Under the pieces are notes generated by a model, which saw nothing but the letters and a program-made list of their open reading frames with translations, was not told where the DNA came from and did no database searches. From the NCBI GenBank assembly GCA_017546125.1, contig JAFYXO010000027.1:19270-83269 (forward strand): DNA of 64,000 nt, in the 5' to 3' direction. Positions within the stretch are counted from its first letter, which is position 1. Every line of letters starts with the position of its first letter. Below, piece by piece: positions 35,294 through 44,560 of the stretch. Source of the stretch: Bacteroidales bacterium. GTDB taxonomy: Bacteria > Bacteroidota > Bacteroidia > Bacteroidales > UBA932. A program made the position numbers and the translations under genes.

Positions 35294-38200
35294 ATGAAAA
35301 GAATAAATCTATACTTTGTAATTTCAGCACTACTCCTCTCAGCTATCGGCTGTACCCAGAGAGAGGATACTAAAATACCTAACCCCACCTTCCAGACAAG
35401 CTTCACAGCTGTTATGGAGGGGGGTGACCAGACCAAAGCACTATTGGGAGAGACCCTTGATGACGGATCCAGAGAGCTTCTTTGGGAGCCAGGGGACTCC
35501 ATCAAGATATTCTGCCGCTCTGTAGACTATGTGGCCAACTACACCGGACACATCTATGTAAATAGAGAGACACAAAAATCTACCCAAGCAGTTTTCGAGG
35601 GTAGTATGTGCCGCTCATACGACGTTCTGGCCGTCTACCCACACTGCCTCTACTCATACCAGCCATATTGGGAGAGTGATGGAAGAGAGTACTATACCAG
35701 CCATATTGACTTCCCTAAAGTACAGAAATACAGGGAGAACAATATCGCTAAAGAGTCTGTCCCTATGGCAGCCTTCAAAACCCTCAAACCTGAAGAAAAC
35801 TACACTCTTCAGGGCAATCTTGAGTTCAGGAACCTCTATGGTGTACTTGTCCTTAATCTTACTGGCTCGGATAAAGTAAGATCGATCACCATTACAGCCA
35901 AGGACTCATTGGGGCAAGTGGCTACCCTTTCGGGCTTTGGTGAGATCATTAGGACAGAAGACTCTTTCGATAAAGTCAAAATGCACATTGTAACTGATGA
36001 CAAAATGGCCGAATCCGGTCACCCTGCCATCACACTTGAGTGCCCTGATGTACAGCTCAACACTGTCGTACCTACGCCGTTCCATATCGCACTTCCTCCA
36101 GCCAAATACAGTTCGTTCTCACTGTTGATTACGACAGCTGATGGCAAAATGATGATAAAAGAGTCAAATAAGGAGCTTGTCATCAAGCGCTCTACCCTTA
36201 AGCATACAGTGCCACTCACCTACACTGAGACCATCCCTGTAAACCTTAGTGAGAGGGGGACCTCAAACTCTTATATCGTAGAGAAAGCCGGCATATATAC
36301 ATTTGATGCATCTGTAATCGGTAATGGTGCCATAGGTATCAAACCCTACGCCAATTTCCACACATCTGACCCAGCCATCTCCCCCGCATCAGTTGAGCTT
36401 CTATGGGAAGATACCAATGGTCTCATTTCAGCCCTGAACTATGATTCAGAGGAGAAAAAGGTGAGCTTTATGCACTCAGGTATAGAGGGAAATGCACTGA
36501 TAGCGGTCAAGGATGAAGAAGGTGTCATCCTCTGGAGCTGGCACATCTGGTGCACTGACAAGCCGGTGGAGCACACCTACATAAACTATCAGAACCAGAC
36601 ATTCAATGTGATGGACCGTAACCTCGGAGCTACACGCGCTGACAGAGGGACTGGAGAAGAATGGATCGAATCTGTAGGTCTGCACTATCAGTGGGGTAGA
36701 AAGGATCCGTTTACATACAATCCAAACAGTGATGAGCGCACAATCTCACGTCAACTGACCATAGAAGAATCTATTCTATTCCCGACAAGGGTTTGTACGA
36801 ACAGCAGATGGCTTATCACCGAGAATATGTACCTGTGGTCAGATTCTCTTAAAACTATATACGACCCTTGCCCTGTAGGGTACAAAGTAGCACCTAAGGC
36901 TATATGGTCCGGATTTACCACCACAGGACAAAATAGCCAAAACTCTGAAGAATATGAGGTTTCAGGCACATACGACAAAGGGTGGAATTTTATTTATGAT
37001 GGAACCAATACCGCCTGGTACCCCGCTAATGTTCGCGCTGATTACTGGAGTGGTGTATATAAGCAATATCCTGGCGAAGAGAACGGAAGATATTGGTCTT
37101 CTTCAAACAATGGATCTCCATACCAATTATCATTCTATCATTATGATGAATTCAACACTAATATATACTCCGACCAAAGCAAATGGGAGCTATCTGATCC
37201 TTACAACGTCCGCTGTGTAGCTGATGAGGGTTATGTGGACACTTCACTTCCGACACTCTCTACACCTGCGGTAACGAATATCGGCAACACTACCGCCACC
37301 TTTAGTGCTGAGGCCACAGATCAGGGTGGATCTGCAGTAATCCAGAAAGGATTTGTATGGAGCAAGAGCCACAAACCTACAGTGGATCTGCCAACCAAGA
37401 TTATCGTATCTTCAGATACCGGCAAATACTCAGCAAATATCTCAAATCTGGAACAGATGTCGGGATATTATGTAAGGGCATTTGCTACCAACAGCCACGG
37501 CACAGGCTACAGTGAGGAGTTCTTCTTCTCTACCAAATACGACGGTATCCCTACCAACCTGAGCAACAACGGCACATCTAACTGTTACATAGTCTCTGAA
37601 GAGGGTTACTACGGATTTGATGCCTCTATTATAGGTAATGGTTCCAAAGGTATAATTCCTGGCGCAGGATTCCATACATCAGATCCATCCATCTCACCTG
37701 TTACAGCTGAGATAGTATGGGAAGATACAGAGGATCTGATCACCTATCTCTACTTCGACAACACCAAGAAGACCATAAACTTCTGTGCATCAGGTAAAGA
37801 GGGTAATGCCCTTATCGCTGCTAAAGATGAGGAGGGTACTGTCCTTTGGAGCTGGCACATCTGGTGTACAGACAAGCCTGCCGACCACTCATACTTCAAC
37901 TTCAATATGAAGAACTTCATCGTAATGGACCGCAATATAGGTGCCACCCGTGCAGACAGAGGCACAGGGGGAGAGTGGAGAGAGTCTGCCGGTCTTTTCT
38001 ACCAGTGGGGCAGAAAAGATCCATTCTCACCTAACAGATATAACTACATCTATTATACAACTATATCTCTTAAGGAGTCCATTTCACACCCTAATACAAT
38101 GGTTGTAGTTGAAGGAGGTAATTGGTGTAGCAATAGTATTAACAGCAACTGGAACGAAGAGCAGAAGACTATCTATGATCCTTGTCCTCTCGGCTATAGA

Positions 38201-38881
38201 ATCTCCCCATCAGACACTTGGTCGGCATTCTCTAAAACAGGGCAATATACGGACCAACTTGCACAATTCAATGTCTCAGGCTCTTGGGACTATGGTTTCA
38301 ACTTCATATACGATGGCACCAACACCGCATGGTTCCCTCAGACATACATAGGCTACTATGGTGAGACCGAAACCGGTATAGGTGAGTATTGGCTCCCATC
38401 TTCACATGACAATTCGGGACGTAAATTTGGATACAACACCAATGGTGTAAATCTATTCTTTGACTGGTATGAACACACATCCAGAGGGCACGCTGTCCGC
38501 TGTGTGAAAGACCAGGTGTACAATGACCCAAGTATGCCAAACGTCCTCACCACAGGGGTATCCAATATCACAGAGTCTCAGGCCAAATTTACCGGCGAAG
38601 TGACTACTGAAGGTACATTCGGTGTCTCTGAGAGGGGCTTTGTCTGGAATATCAATGCAGACGGCAAAACACTGAACGTGGATACAGCCAATAAAGAGGT
38701 GGTCGGCAGCGGTATGGGCAGCTTCGAGACTACTGTCATCTCACTCAAGCCTGGTACAAACTACTTCTTCAGAAGTTATGCTATCAGTACCAATGGCACT
38801 GTATATGGTGAGACACTCTATTTCAAAACTAAAGAAACAGGTTCTAACGAAGATCTAGGAGAAGACGAACATGAATGGTAG
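35294..38881 (+). CDS. large lipoprotein: fimbrillin-like domain plus two FISUMP modules (paralogue)
   Basis: 1195 aa from the ATG at 35294 (lipobox SAIGC, C20). It has the same architecture as the preceding gene: a fimbrillin-like domain (residues about 25-316; LLWEPGDSIKIF), FISUMP modules at 318-643 and 756-1073, fibronectin-like domains after each (MSGYYVRAFATNSHGTGYS; GTNYFFRSYAISTNGTVYG) and a tail ending EDEHEW. The N-terminal 60 residues are very close to the preceding paralogue (GCTQREDxKIPNPT), showing recent duplication. The stop codon is TAG, and the next gene starts inside its last codons. Confidence 0.75.
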   Translation: MKRINLYFVISALLLSAIGCTQREDTKIPNPTFQTSFTAVMEGGDQTKALLGETLDDGSRELLWEPGDSIKIFCRSVDYVANYTGHIYVNRETQKSTQAVFEGSMCRSYDVLAVYPHCLYSYQPYWESDGREYYTSHIDFPKVQKYRENNIAKESVPMAAFKTLKPEENYTLQGNLEFRNLYGVLVLNLTGSDKVRSITITAKDSLGQVATLSGFGEIIRTEDSFDKVKMHIVTDDKMAESGHPAITLECPDVQLNTVVPTPFHIALPPAKYSSFSLLITTADGKMMIKESNKELVIKRSTLKHTVPLTYTETIPVNLSERGTSNSYIVEKAGIYTFDASVIGNGAIGIKPYANFHTSDPAISPASVELLWEDTNGLISALNYDSEEKKVSFMHSGIEGNALIAVKDEEGVILWSWHIWCTDKPVEHTYINYQNQTFNVMDRNLGATRADRGTGEEWIESVGLHYQWGRKDPFTYNPNSDERTISRQLTIEESILFPTRVCTNSRWLITENMYLWSDSLKTIYDPCPVGYKVAPKAIWSGFTTTGQNSQNSEEYEVSGTYDKGWNFIYDGTNTAWYPANVRADYWSGVYKQYPGEENGRYWSSSNNGSPYQLSFYHYDEFNTNIYSDQSKWELSDPYNVRCVADEGYVDTSLPTLSTPAVTNIGNTTATFSAEATDQGGSAVIQKGFVWSKSHKPTVDLPTKIIVSSDTGKYSANISNLEQMSGYYVRAFATNSHGTGYSEEFFFSTKYDGIPTNLSNNGTSNCYIVSEEGYYGFDASIIGNGSKGIIPGAGFHTSDPSISPVTAEIVWEDTEDLITYLYFDNTKKTINFCASGKEGNALIAAKDEEGTVLWSWHIWCTDKPADHSYFNFNMKNFIVMDRNIGATRADRGTGGEWRESAGLFYQWGRKDPFSPNRYNYIYYTTISLKESISHPNTMVVVEGGNWCSNSINSNWNEEQKTIYDPCPLGYRISPSDTWSAFSKTGQYTDQLAQFNVSGSWDYGFNFIYDGTNTAWFPQTYIGYYGETETGIGEYWLPSSHDNSGRKFGYNTNGVNLFFDWYEHTSRGHAVRCVKDQVYNDPSMPNVLTTGVSNITESQAKFTGEVTTEGTFGVSERGFVWNINADGKTLNVDTANKEVVGSGMGSFETTVISLKPGTNYFFRSYAISTNGTVYGETLYFKTKETGSNEDLGEDEHEW

Positions 38882-41800
38882 AATAATATTTTCAGTAATA
38901 GCAGCACTCGTATTGGGATTGAGCAGCTGTACAGAGAAAGGGCAGGATCTTGAAATAGCCCCAAAAGAGCATTTTGTATTCAAGGCTACCATAGAGGAGT
39001 CGGACCTGACCAAAACCACCCTGGGTGAATACCAGGATGACGGGACCACCAGAAGTGTCCTATGGGAACCTATGGACTCCATAGGTATATAGTGTGACCA
39101 CTGGTACGGATTTGACCCATTTGTAAACAGGAACGAGTTCGTCAGCTCAGTAGCTGTATTTGAGGGTGAGACATCTTCAGGCAGTGTACACTATGCACTC
39201 TACCCATTCTCTCACGAGGTGGAATACTACTACGACAATTATGAAAACCAGCGTCAGTACCATCTGAACCTCCCACAGAAACAGATCTACTCTGAGAACA
39301 CTTTCTCGAGAAAATCCTTCCCAATGGTGGGTAGAAAGTATGCCGGTGACGAGAAGTTTACGTTCAAGAATCTGTGTGGAGTACTTGTAGTACAGCTTAC
39401 AGGTAGTGAAACTGTAAAGAGTATCACATTCTCAAGCCTTAACACTGAAGGTAAACCTATGCCTGTAAGTGGCCACGCCAGGGTAAATTTGAACTACGAT
39501 GAGGTTCCTACACTTGTAATTGACACAGAGGTATACAATAAATTTCCGGTATATGAGAATGTCACACTGGTATGTAACGAGGGTGTAGCTCTTAACCCTT
39601 CTACACCTACACCTTTTTACATTGTCCTCCCCCCAGGGACATACCACTCTCCACAGCTGATTATCTCCACCGCATCGGGTAAGATGATGCTAAAAGAGTC
39701 CGACAATCCACTTACTATCCAGAGATCGAGAAGTGCTAAGGTAACACCTATGACCTTCACAGAGACCATTCCTGTAAATCTTAGTGAGAGGGGCACATCA
39801 AACTCTTATATAGTATCAGAAAGCGGCATTTACTCGTTTGATGCCTCAGTAATCGGCAATGGCAGTGCAGGTATCATCCCAAATGCGGCCTTCCACACAT
39901 CAGATCCAAGCATCTCCCCCGCAAGTGTGGAACTGCTATGGGAAGACATATCCGGCATCATCTCAGGACTGGCATACAACAGTGATGAAAAAAGAATCTC
40001 TTTTATGTCTCACGGAGTGGAGGGTAATGCCCTTGTAGCTGCCAAGGATGCCAATGGGACCATCCTCTGGAGCTGGCACATCTGGTGTACCGACACCCCT
40101 GCAGAGCACATATACATAAACCATCAGAACCAATACTTTAGAGTCTTGGACCGCAATCTCGGTGCCACACGTGCAGACCGCGGCACAGGTGGAGAAGACT
40201 GGATGGATGCAGTAGGTCTCCACTACCAATGGGGAAGAAAAGACCCACTCATCAACAAATGTGCTACCATCGGATACCAACTCTCCATTCAGGAGAGTAT
40301 CGAATTTGCCACACGCTTGTGTAGCCAACATCAATGGATGTACGATATAAATCCAAGATTGTGGACAGACACCACCAAAACTATCTACGACCCATGCCCA
40401 GTAGGTTATAAAGTATCACCCAATGCCATATGGAGCGGCTTCCTGCATGACGGAAAGATAAACTCCCAGCGTGAAAATGATATAAATAAATCCGGCTCTT
40501 TCCACAGAGGATGGGATTTCTACTATGACGGGGCCAATACCGCATACTACCCTACCACCGAACAGGGCAGTTATTGGGGCCTCAACTATTCCCCATCCCA
40601 AGAACAGGCATATTACTGGTCATCAACAAATTCATGGGATACTCCTAAAGGGCTGTACTTCAGATACACAGACTCCTACAATCTTGATACGCACTTAGAA
40701 TACAATTGGGGCACAGGTTATCCTCTTAGTGTCCGCTGCGTCGCAGATGAGGGGTACATTGATCCTACTCTGCCTGTGGTGGATACTGTCTTCGTATCTT
40801 CAATTACAGAGTATGATGCTTTGGCCCAATGCAGCATAGTGACACCGGGTTCATCTGAAGTAATATCGAAAGGTGTAGTGTGGAGCAAAAATCCTAATCC
40901 TACCATCGATCTAAGCACCAAAACAGAGAATAATGACAACTCATCAAGTTTTACCTCTGTTGTTACAGGGCTTGAATCTTTCACCACCTACTACATCAGG
41001 GCATACGCCACCAATAGTTATGGTACTGCCTATGGTCCTGAAGTCGAATTCAGCACTACATACAGCGGAGATGCTACCGATCTTAGTGCTATAGAGAGTG
41101 CCAACAGCTATATTGTCAATGACGTATATCCTGTATATAAATTCCGTGCTGTAAAAGGTAACAGCTCTGAATCACTCTCAGATGCCTTCGTGGGAAATGT
41201 GGTATGGGAATCATACGGTACGTCAGAGTCTATAAGGCCAGGTGATCTGATAGACAAGGTACTTTATCACGACGGCTATATCTATTTCAAACTTGACGAA
41301 GCCGGTAAAGAGGGTAACGCCCTTATCGCTGTCAAGAACACTAAAGGTGAGATCCTGTGGAGCTGGCACATCTGGATGACGGACACCCCTGAAGAGCACA
41401 CATATGCAAACGGAGAAGCTGTCCTTATGGACCGTAACCTGGGTGCTGTATCAGCCAGCCCGGGAGATGTACAGGCCCTCGGTCTGCTGTACCAATGGGG
41501 TAGAAAGGATCCGTTCCTTGGCAGCTCTTCTACCACAGAACCTATTGTTGCAGCATCTACTATAGTGTGGCCTGAGTCTGAATTTTACACTACCCATGGA
41601 AACATTGAGTATGTCACAAGCCATCCTACCACATATATCAGATCTCTTGATTATAACGAAAATTGGGATTGGCTATATGTTCATGACGATACTCTATGGG
41701 GTGAAGAGAAGACCATCTACGACCCTTGCCCTGCAGGATGGAAAGTTGCATCAATGAATGAATTCAGTAATCATTGGTCTAATGACAACTTCAAATCTCT

Positions 41801-42056
41801 ACCTCCACTTGATAACGTAAATCACGGATTCCTCGTAACACTCAAATCAGGCAGTGAAGCATGGTATCCGTTGTCAGGAGGAAGATATATCCATGGTGCC
41901 TTGCATGATATTAATAACATATGTAAAATATGGAGTAGCAAAAGTAGTTATAACAACAATAGTTACAGTTTTTACATCTGGATAACTGGAACAACCGCTA
42001 CATGTCATTCATGGAAAGCAACTGCCAACAGCATCCGCTGCCAGAAGATTCAGTAA
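38871..42056 (+). pseudogene. fourth FISUMP lipoprotein, interrupted by an in-frame amber codon
   Basis: The ATG at 38871 overlaps the previous gene by 11 bp and opens a lipoprotein (lipobox GLSSC, C20). At codon 74 a single TAG (39090-39092) interrupts the frame; reading continues in the same frame to 42056 without another stop. The paralogues read WEPGDSIKIFC and WEPGDSIRVML where this one has WEPMDSIGI-stop-C. Apart from this codon it has a fimbrillin-like domain, FISUMP modules at residues 304-628 and 738-1061, and a fibronectin-like linker. It lacks the acidic EW tail, ending SIRCQKIQ. A restart at 39219 would have no signal peptide. It could be a pseudogene, a suppressed stop or a sequencing error. 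Confidence 0.7.
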
Positions 42057-42063
42057 ATAAGAG

Positions 42064-42083
42064 CCCCCCGGTCGGGCCGGGGG
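42064..42083 (+). other. GC-rich hairpin at the end of the lipoprotein operon
   Basis: CCCCCGG (42065-42071) and CCGGGGG (42077-42083) form a perfect 7-bp stem with loop TCGGG. No T tract follows; it may be an RNA 3'-stabilising or processing structure ahead of the true terminator. Confidence 0.5.
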
Positions 42084-42105
42084 AGCCCTCTAACTAATAT
42101 GAAAT

Positions 42106-42136
42106 ACCGCGGTCCTATCATGGCCGCGTTTTTTTT
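42106..42136 (+). terminator. intrinsic terminator of the lipoprotein operon
   Basis: A stem (42108-42114 with 42122-42128, one G-U pair) is followed by eight T. The T tract runs into the end of manB on the other strand. Confidence 0.8.
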
Positions 42137-43547
42137 AGAATGTATCTATTATCTCTTTCACCTTTGTCACTTTCTCGTCAAGAAGCTCCTTAGAGGTAGC
42201 CTCACATAGGAATCGAAGGTATGGCTCTGTATTTGATGGGCGGATATTGTACCACCAGTCAGGGAACTCCTCCCTGTATCCGTCGAAGTCCATAGAGAGT
42301 GTAGGTGTCTCCACCGAACGGAAGTAGTCACGTACGCGGTTCATCGCACCAAGTTTGTCCTCTATCTTGAAATTGATCTCACCTGAGTTCTGATATTTCT
42401 CTATCTGCGAGATGAGGAAGGAGAATGATGCTCCCCTCTTCTTCATCTGTGCCACGATATCAAGCACGATAAGAGATGCCATGATACCACTGTCCGAGTA
42501 GTAGAAATCCTTAAAGTAGTAGTGACCGGCAAGCTCACCTCCGAACAGGCCGTCAAACTCTCTGAGCTTGGGGGCTGCAAACGCCCTACCGACCCTCCAT
42601 GTATGGATCTCCCCACCCATAGGGGCGAGATATTCTCCCACAGCTTTGGAACTTCTGATATCCTGAATCACACCCTCTTTAAGATTAGGGGTGTTCATTA
42701 GGATCTCCCTGCGCTCTTTCACCGCCTCCGATGAACCTATAGCCTCGAGGAAGAAGTGTCCGAGGAGGGCAATGATAAGATCAGGAGAGACGAATCTTGA
42801 GTTTTCGTCCACAAACATCACCCTATCTGCATCTCCATCATAGATGACACCAATATCACACTTTTTCTCTGCCACCAGGCGGCGAAGATCCTCGGTGTTC
42901 TCCGGGATAAGTGGATTGGCTTCGTGGTTGGGGAATGTCCCGTCAAGTTCATCAAAGATATAGTGCAGCCTCTCCGAGCCCTCTCCAAGGAGGTCTTTGA
43001 CCAATAGCCCCGCCATACCGTTTGAGATATCCACACCTATATTCAGATTTGAGTAATCTCCCAGATATCTCCTCTGGAACTCAAGATATTCACCTTTGAT
43101 ATCCATCTCCACCACTTTACCCTTCACAGGGGCAGGGGTACACTCCTTACCCTCTTTTATCCAACCTTCAATAGTACCAAGACCTGTATCATACCCTACA
43201 GGCAATGCATTTTCACGGGATACCTTCAGTCCGTTATATTCGCGTGGGTTGTGCGAAGCTGTAATCTGCACAGAGGCCTTGAAACCTTTGGCAGCTGTAC
43301 CCCAATAGATCATAGGGGTAGTGGCAAGCCCTGCATCATAAACATCTGCACCGGCATCTGTGATACCTTTGAGCAGGTATTCGTGCATCTCGGGAGAGGA
43401 CTCCCTCACATCCCGACCCACAAGAACTTTGTCTGCCCCTAACAGTCCGGGGAGAAAATAGCCCACTTTGTATACTGTCTCCTTGTCAAAATCGACATTG
43501 TAGACACCTCTGATATCGTATGCGTGAAATGCTCCCATAATGTTCAC
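42135..43547 (-). CDS. phosphomannomutase/phosphoglucomutase
   Basis: 470 aa (461 if the second ATG at 43538, MGAFHAYDIRG, is used; this looks more conserved). It interconverts hexose 1- and 6-phosphates for glycan precursors. The four alpha-D-phosphohexomutase blocks are intact: the phosphoserine loop ITASHNP, the metal loop YDGDADRVMF, the sugar loop GGELAGHYYF and the phosphate loop RPSNTEPYLRF. It directly abuts def with no spacer and is last in ruvX-def-manB. Mannose or glucose preference cannot be told. Confidence 0.92.
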   Translation of the reverse strand: MNIMGAFHAYDIRGVYNVDFDKETVYKVGYFLPGLLGADKVLVGRDVRESSPEMHEYLLKGITDAGADVYDAGLATTPMIYWGTAAKGFKASVQITASHNPREYNGLKVSRENALPVGYDTGLGTIEGWIKEGKECTPAPVKGKVVEMDIKGEYLEFQRRYLGDYSNLNIGVDISNGMAGLLVKDLLGEGSERLHYIFDELDGTFPNHEANPLIPENTEDLRRLVAEKKCDIGVIYDGDADRVMFVDENSRFVSPDLIIALLGHFFLEAIGSSEAVKERREILMNTPNLKEGVIQDIRSSKAVGEYLAPMGGEIHTWRVGRAFAAPKLREFDGLFGGELAGHYYFKDFYYSDSGIMASLIVLDIVAQMKKRGASFSFLISQIEKYQNSGEINFKIEDKLGAMNRVRDYFRSVETPTLSMDFDGYREEFPDWWYNIRPSNTEPYLRFLCEATSKELLDEKVTKVKEIIDTF

Positions 43548-44117
43548 TTATTTAGCTTTTTCCAATTTGATTTTATAGTGCGCCCCCACTTTACCTTTAG
43601 AGATATTGTGAAGTTTGCTGCTGATCATCTTTTTGCGGATAGGTGCAGCCTTGTCTACAAACATAACCCCTTTCAGGTGGTCAAGTTCGTGCTGCACCAT
43701 CCTGGCTGCGAAGTCATCAAACTCCTCCACATGCTTTACAAACTCCCTGTCGTAATACTCCACTTTTATCCTCTTAGGACGGATGATGTCGCAGTTGATA
43801 TCCGGGATGCTCAAGCACCCTTCGCTGTATGTGGAGGTCTCTTCACTCTCCTCCAACACCACAGGATTGATCATCACCCTGAAGAAATCTTTAAGATAGT
43901 GGTATGTGTCTGCGATATCCCTTCCGTCCACCATCACACACTGGATATCCTTACCCACTTGAGGTGCTGCCAGACCCACACCCTCTGCATTTTTCATGGT
44001 GTCGAACATATCATCAATGAATTTGCCCAACGCCTCTCTGTCCACACTCTCTACATCGATCTCTTTAGCTTTGGCCCTCAATACATCTGAGCCGAATACA
44101 TAAATTGGTAGTATCAT
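43548..44117 (-). CDS. def: peptide deformylase
   Basis: 189 aa. It removes the formyl group from nascent N-terminal methionine in the cytoplasm. All three motifs are present: GVGLAAPQ (residues 46-53), EGCLS with the metal Cys, and QHELDHLKG with the two metal His and the catalytic Glu. It starts 9 bp after ruvX on the minus strand. Confidence 0.97.
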   Translation of the reverse strand: MILPIYVFGSDVLRAKAKEIDVESVDREALGKFIDDMFDTMKNAEGVGLAAPQVGKDIQCVMVDGRDIADTYHYLKDFFRVMINPVVLEESEETSTYSEGCLSIPDINCDIIRPKRIKVEYYDREFVKHVEEFDDFAARMVQHELDHLKGVMFVDKAAPIRKKMISSKLHNISKGKVGAHYKIKLEKAK

Positions 44118-44126
44118 ATCTTTCTC

Positions 44127-44540
44127 CTATTTTTTTCTATCCATAAATGTCTGCAAAATTATAGCTGCACTCACCTTGTCCACCGCCGCCTTGTCCCTCC
44201 GGTCCATCTTCTTCACACCGCTGTCTATCAGCGACTGGAATGCAAGGACTGAGGTGAACCTCTCATCCTCCAGCACGACAGGAATGTTCGGAAAAGCTTT
44301 CTTCAACTGCTTCAAAAACACATCCACATATTGTGCCGCTTCTGATGGCTTATTGTCCATATTTACAGGATATCCCACTACAAACTTCTCCACTTCCTCA
44401 CGAGAGGTGTAAGTTTTAAGGTAATTAATTATATTTGCAGTCGGAACGGTCTCCAGTGGTGACGCAAAAATCATAAGTGGATCGCTCACAGCGACTCCCA
44501 CCCTTTTTTTGCCATAATCTATCCCTATAATCCGTTTCAT
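44127..44540 (-). CDS. ruvX: YqgF/RuvX Holliday-junction-resolvase-like nuclease
   Basis: 137 aa. The RNase H-like core starts IGIDYGKKRVGVAVSD and includes FVVGYPVNMDNKPSEAAQYV and LEDERFTSVLA near the C-terminus. In other bacteria the family processes pre-16S rRNA; resolvase activity is debated. A TAAATTTG promoter box ends 4 nt before this ATG on the minus strand, so the mRNA is probably leaderless. Confidence 0.93.
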   Translation of the reverse strand: MKRIIGIDYGKKRVGVAVSDPLMIFASPLETVPTANIINYLKTYTSREEVEKFVVGYPVNMDNKPSEAAQYVDVFLKQLKKAFPNIPVVLEDERFTSVLAFQSLIDSGVKKMDRRDKAAVDKVSAAIILQTFMDRKK

Positions 44541-44544
44541 AATG

Positions 44545-44552
44545 CAAATTTA
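44545..44552 (-). promoter_or_regulatory. -7 box for ruvX-def-manB, leaderless geometry
   Basis: TAAATTTG read on the minus strand, four nt upstream of the ruvX ATG (44540). No well-spaced -33 element is visible. Confidence 0.45.
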
Positions 44553-44560
44553 ACATTTTA

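Larger units (their letters stand above)
30209..42056 (+). repeat. seven copies of a ~1-kb FISUMP-type coding module
   Basis: Copies start at 30209, 32574, 33888, 36245, 37559, 39780 and 41082 and run about 0.95-1.0 kb each. They lie in four consecutive genes (1, 2, 2 and 2 copies). All share an L-S-x-x-x-(T/S)-(S/A)-N-(S/C)-Y-I-V start, an ILWSWH(I/L)W core, DRN(L/I)GA, QWGRKDPF, YDPCP and a terminal RC. The DNA word TGGAGCTGGCA recurs at 30497, 32859, 36533, 37847, 40068 and 41358, with TGGAGCTGGCA also at 34209. Copies alternate with ~110-aa fibronectin-like linkers carrying YY(V/I)RAYATN. Confidence 0.85.

Noticed and set aside
39090..39092. Genome-wide amber recoding
   Set aside because: TAG ends ordinary genes here, including pepD (2093-2095), the lipoprotein at 35294-38881 and the gene ending at 61166, so TAG is a normal stop.
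39219..42056. Independent gene starting at the ATG at 39219
   Set aside because: It would lack a signal peptide and start inside the fimbrillin-like domain; the same frame continues upstream through the amber codon to a proper lipoprotein start at 38871.
30209..42056. CRISPR array or tandem DNA satellite
   Set aside because: The repeats are about 1 kb, coding and in frame with protein domains; no short regularly spaced repeats exist anywhere in the window.
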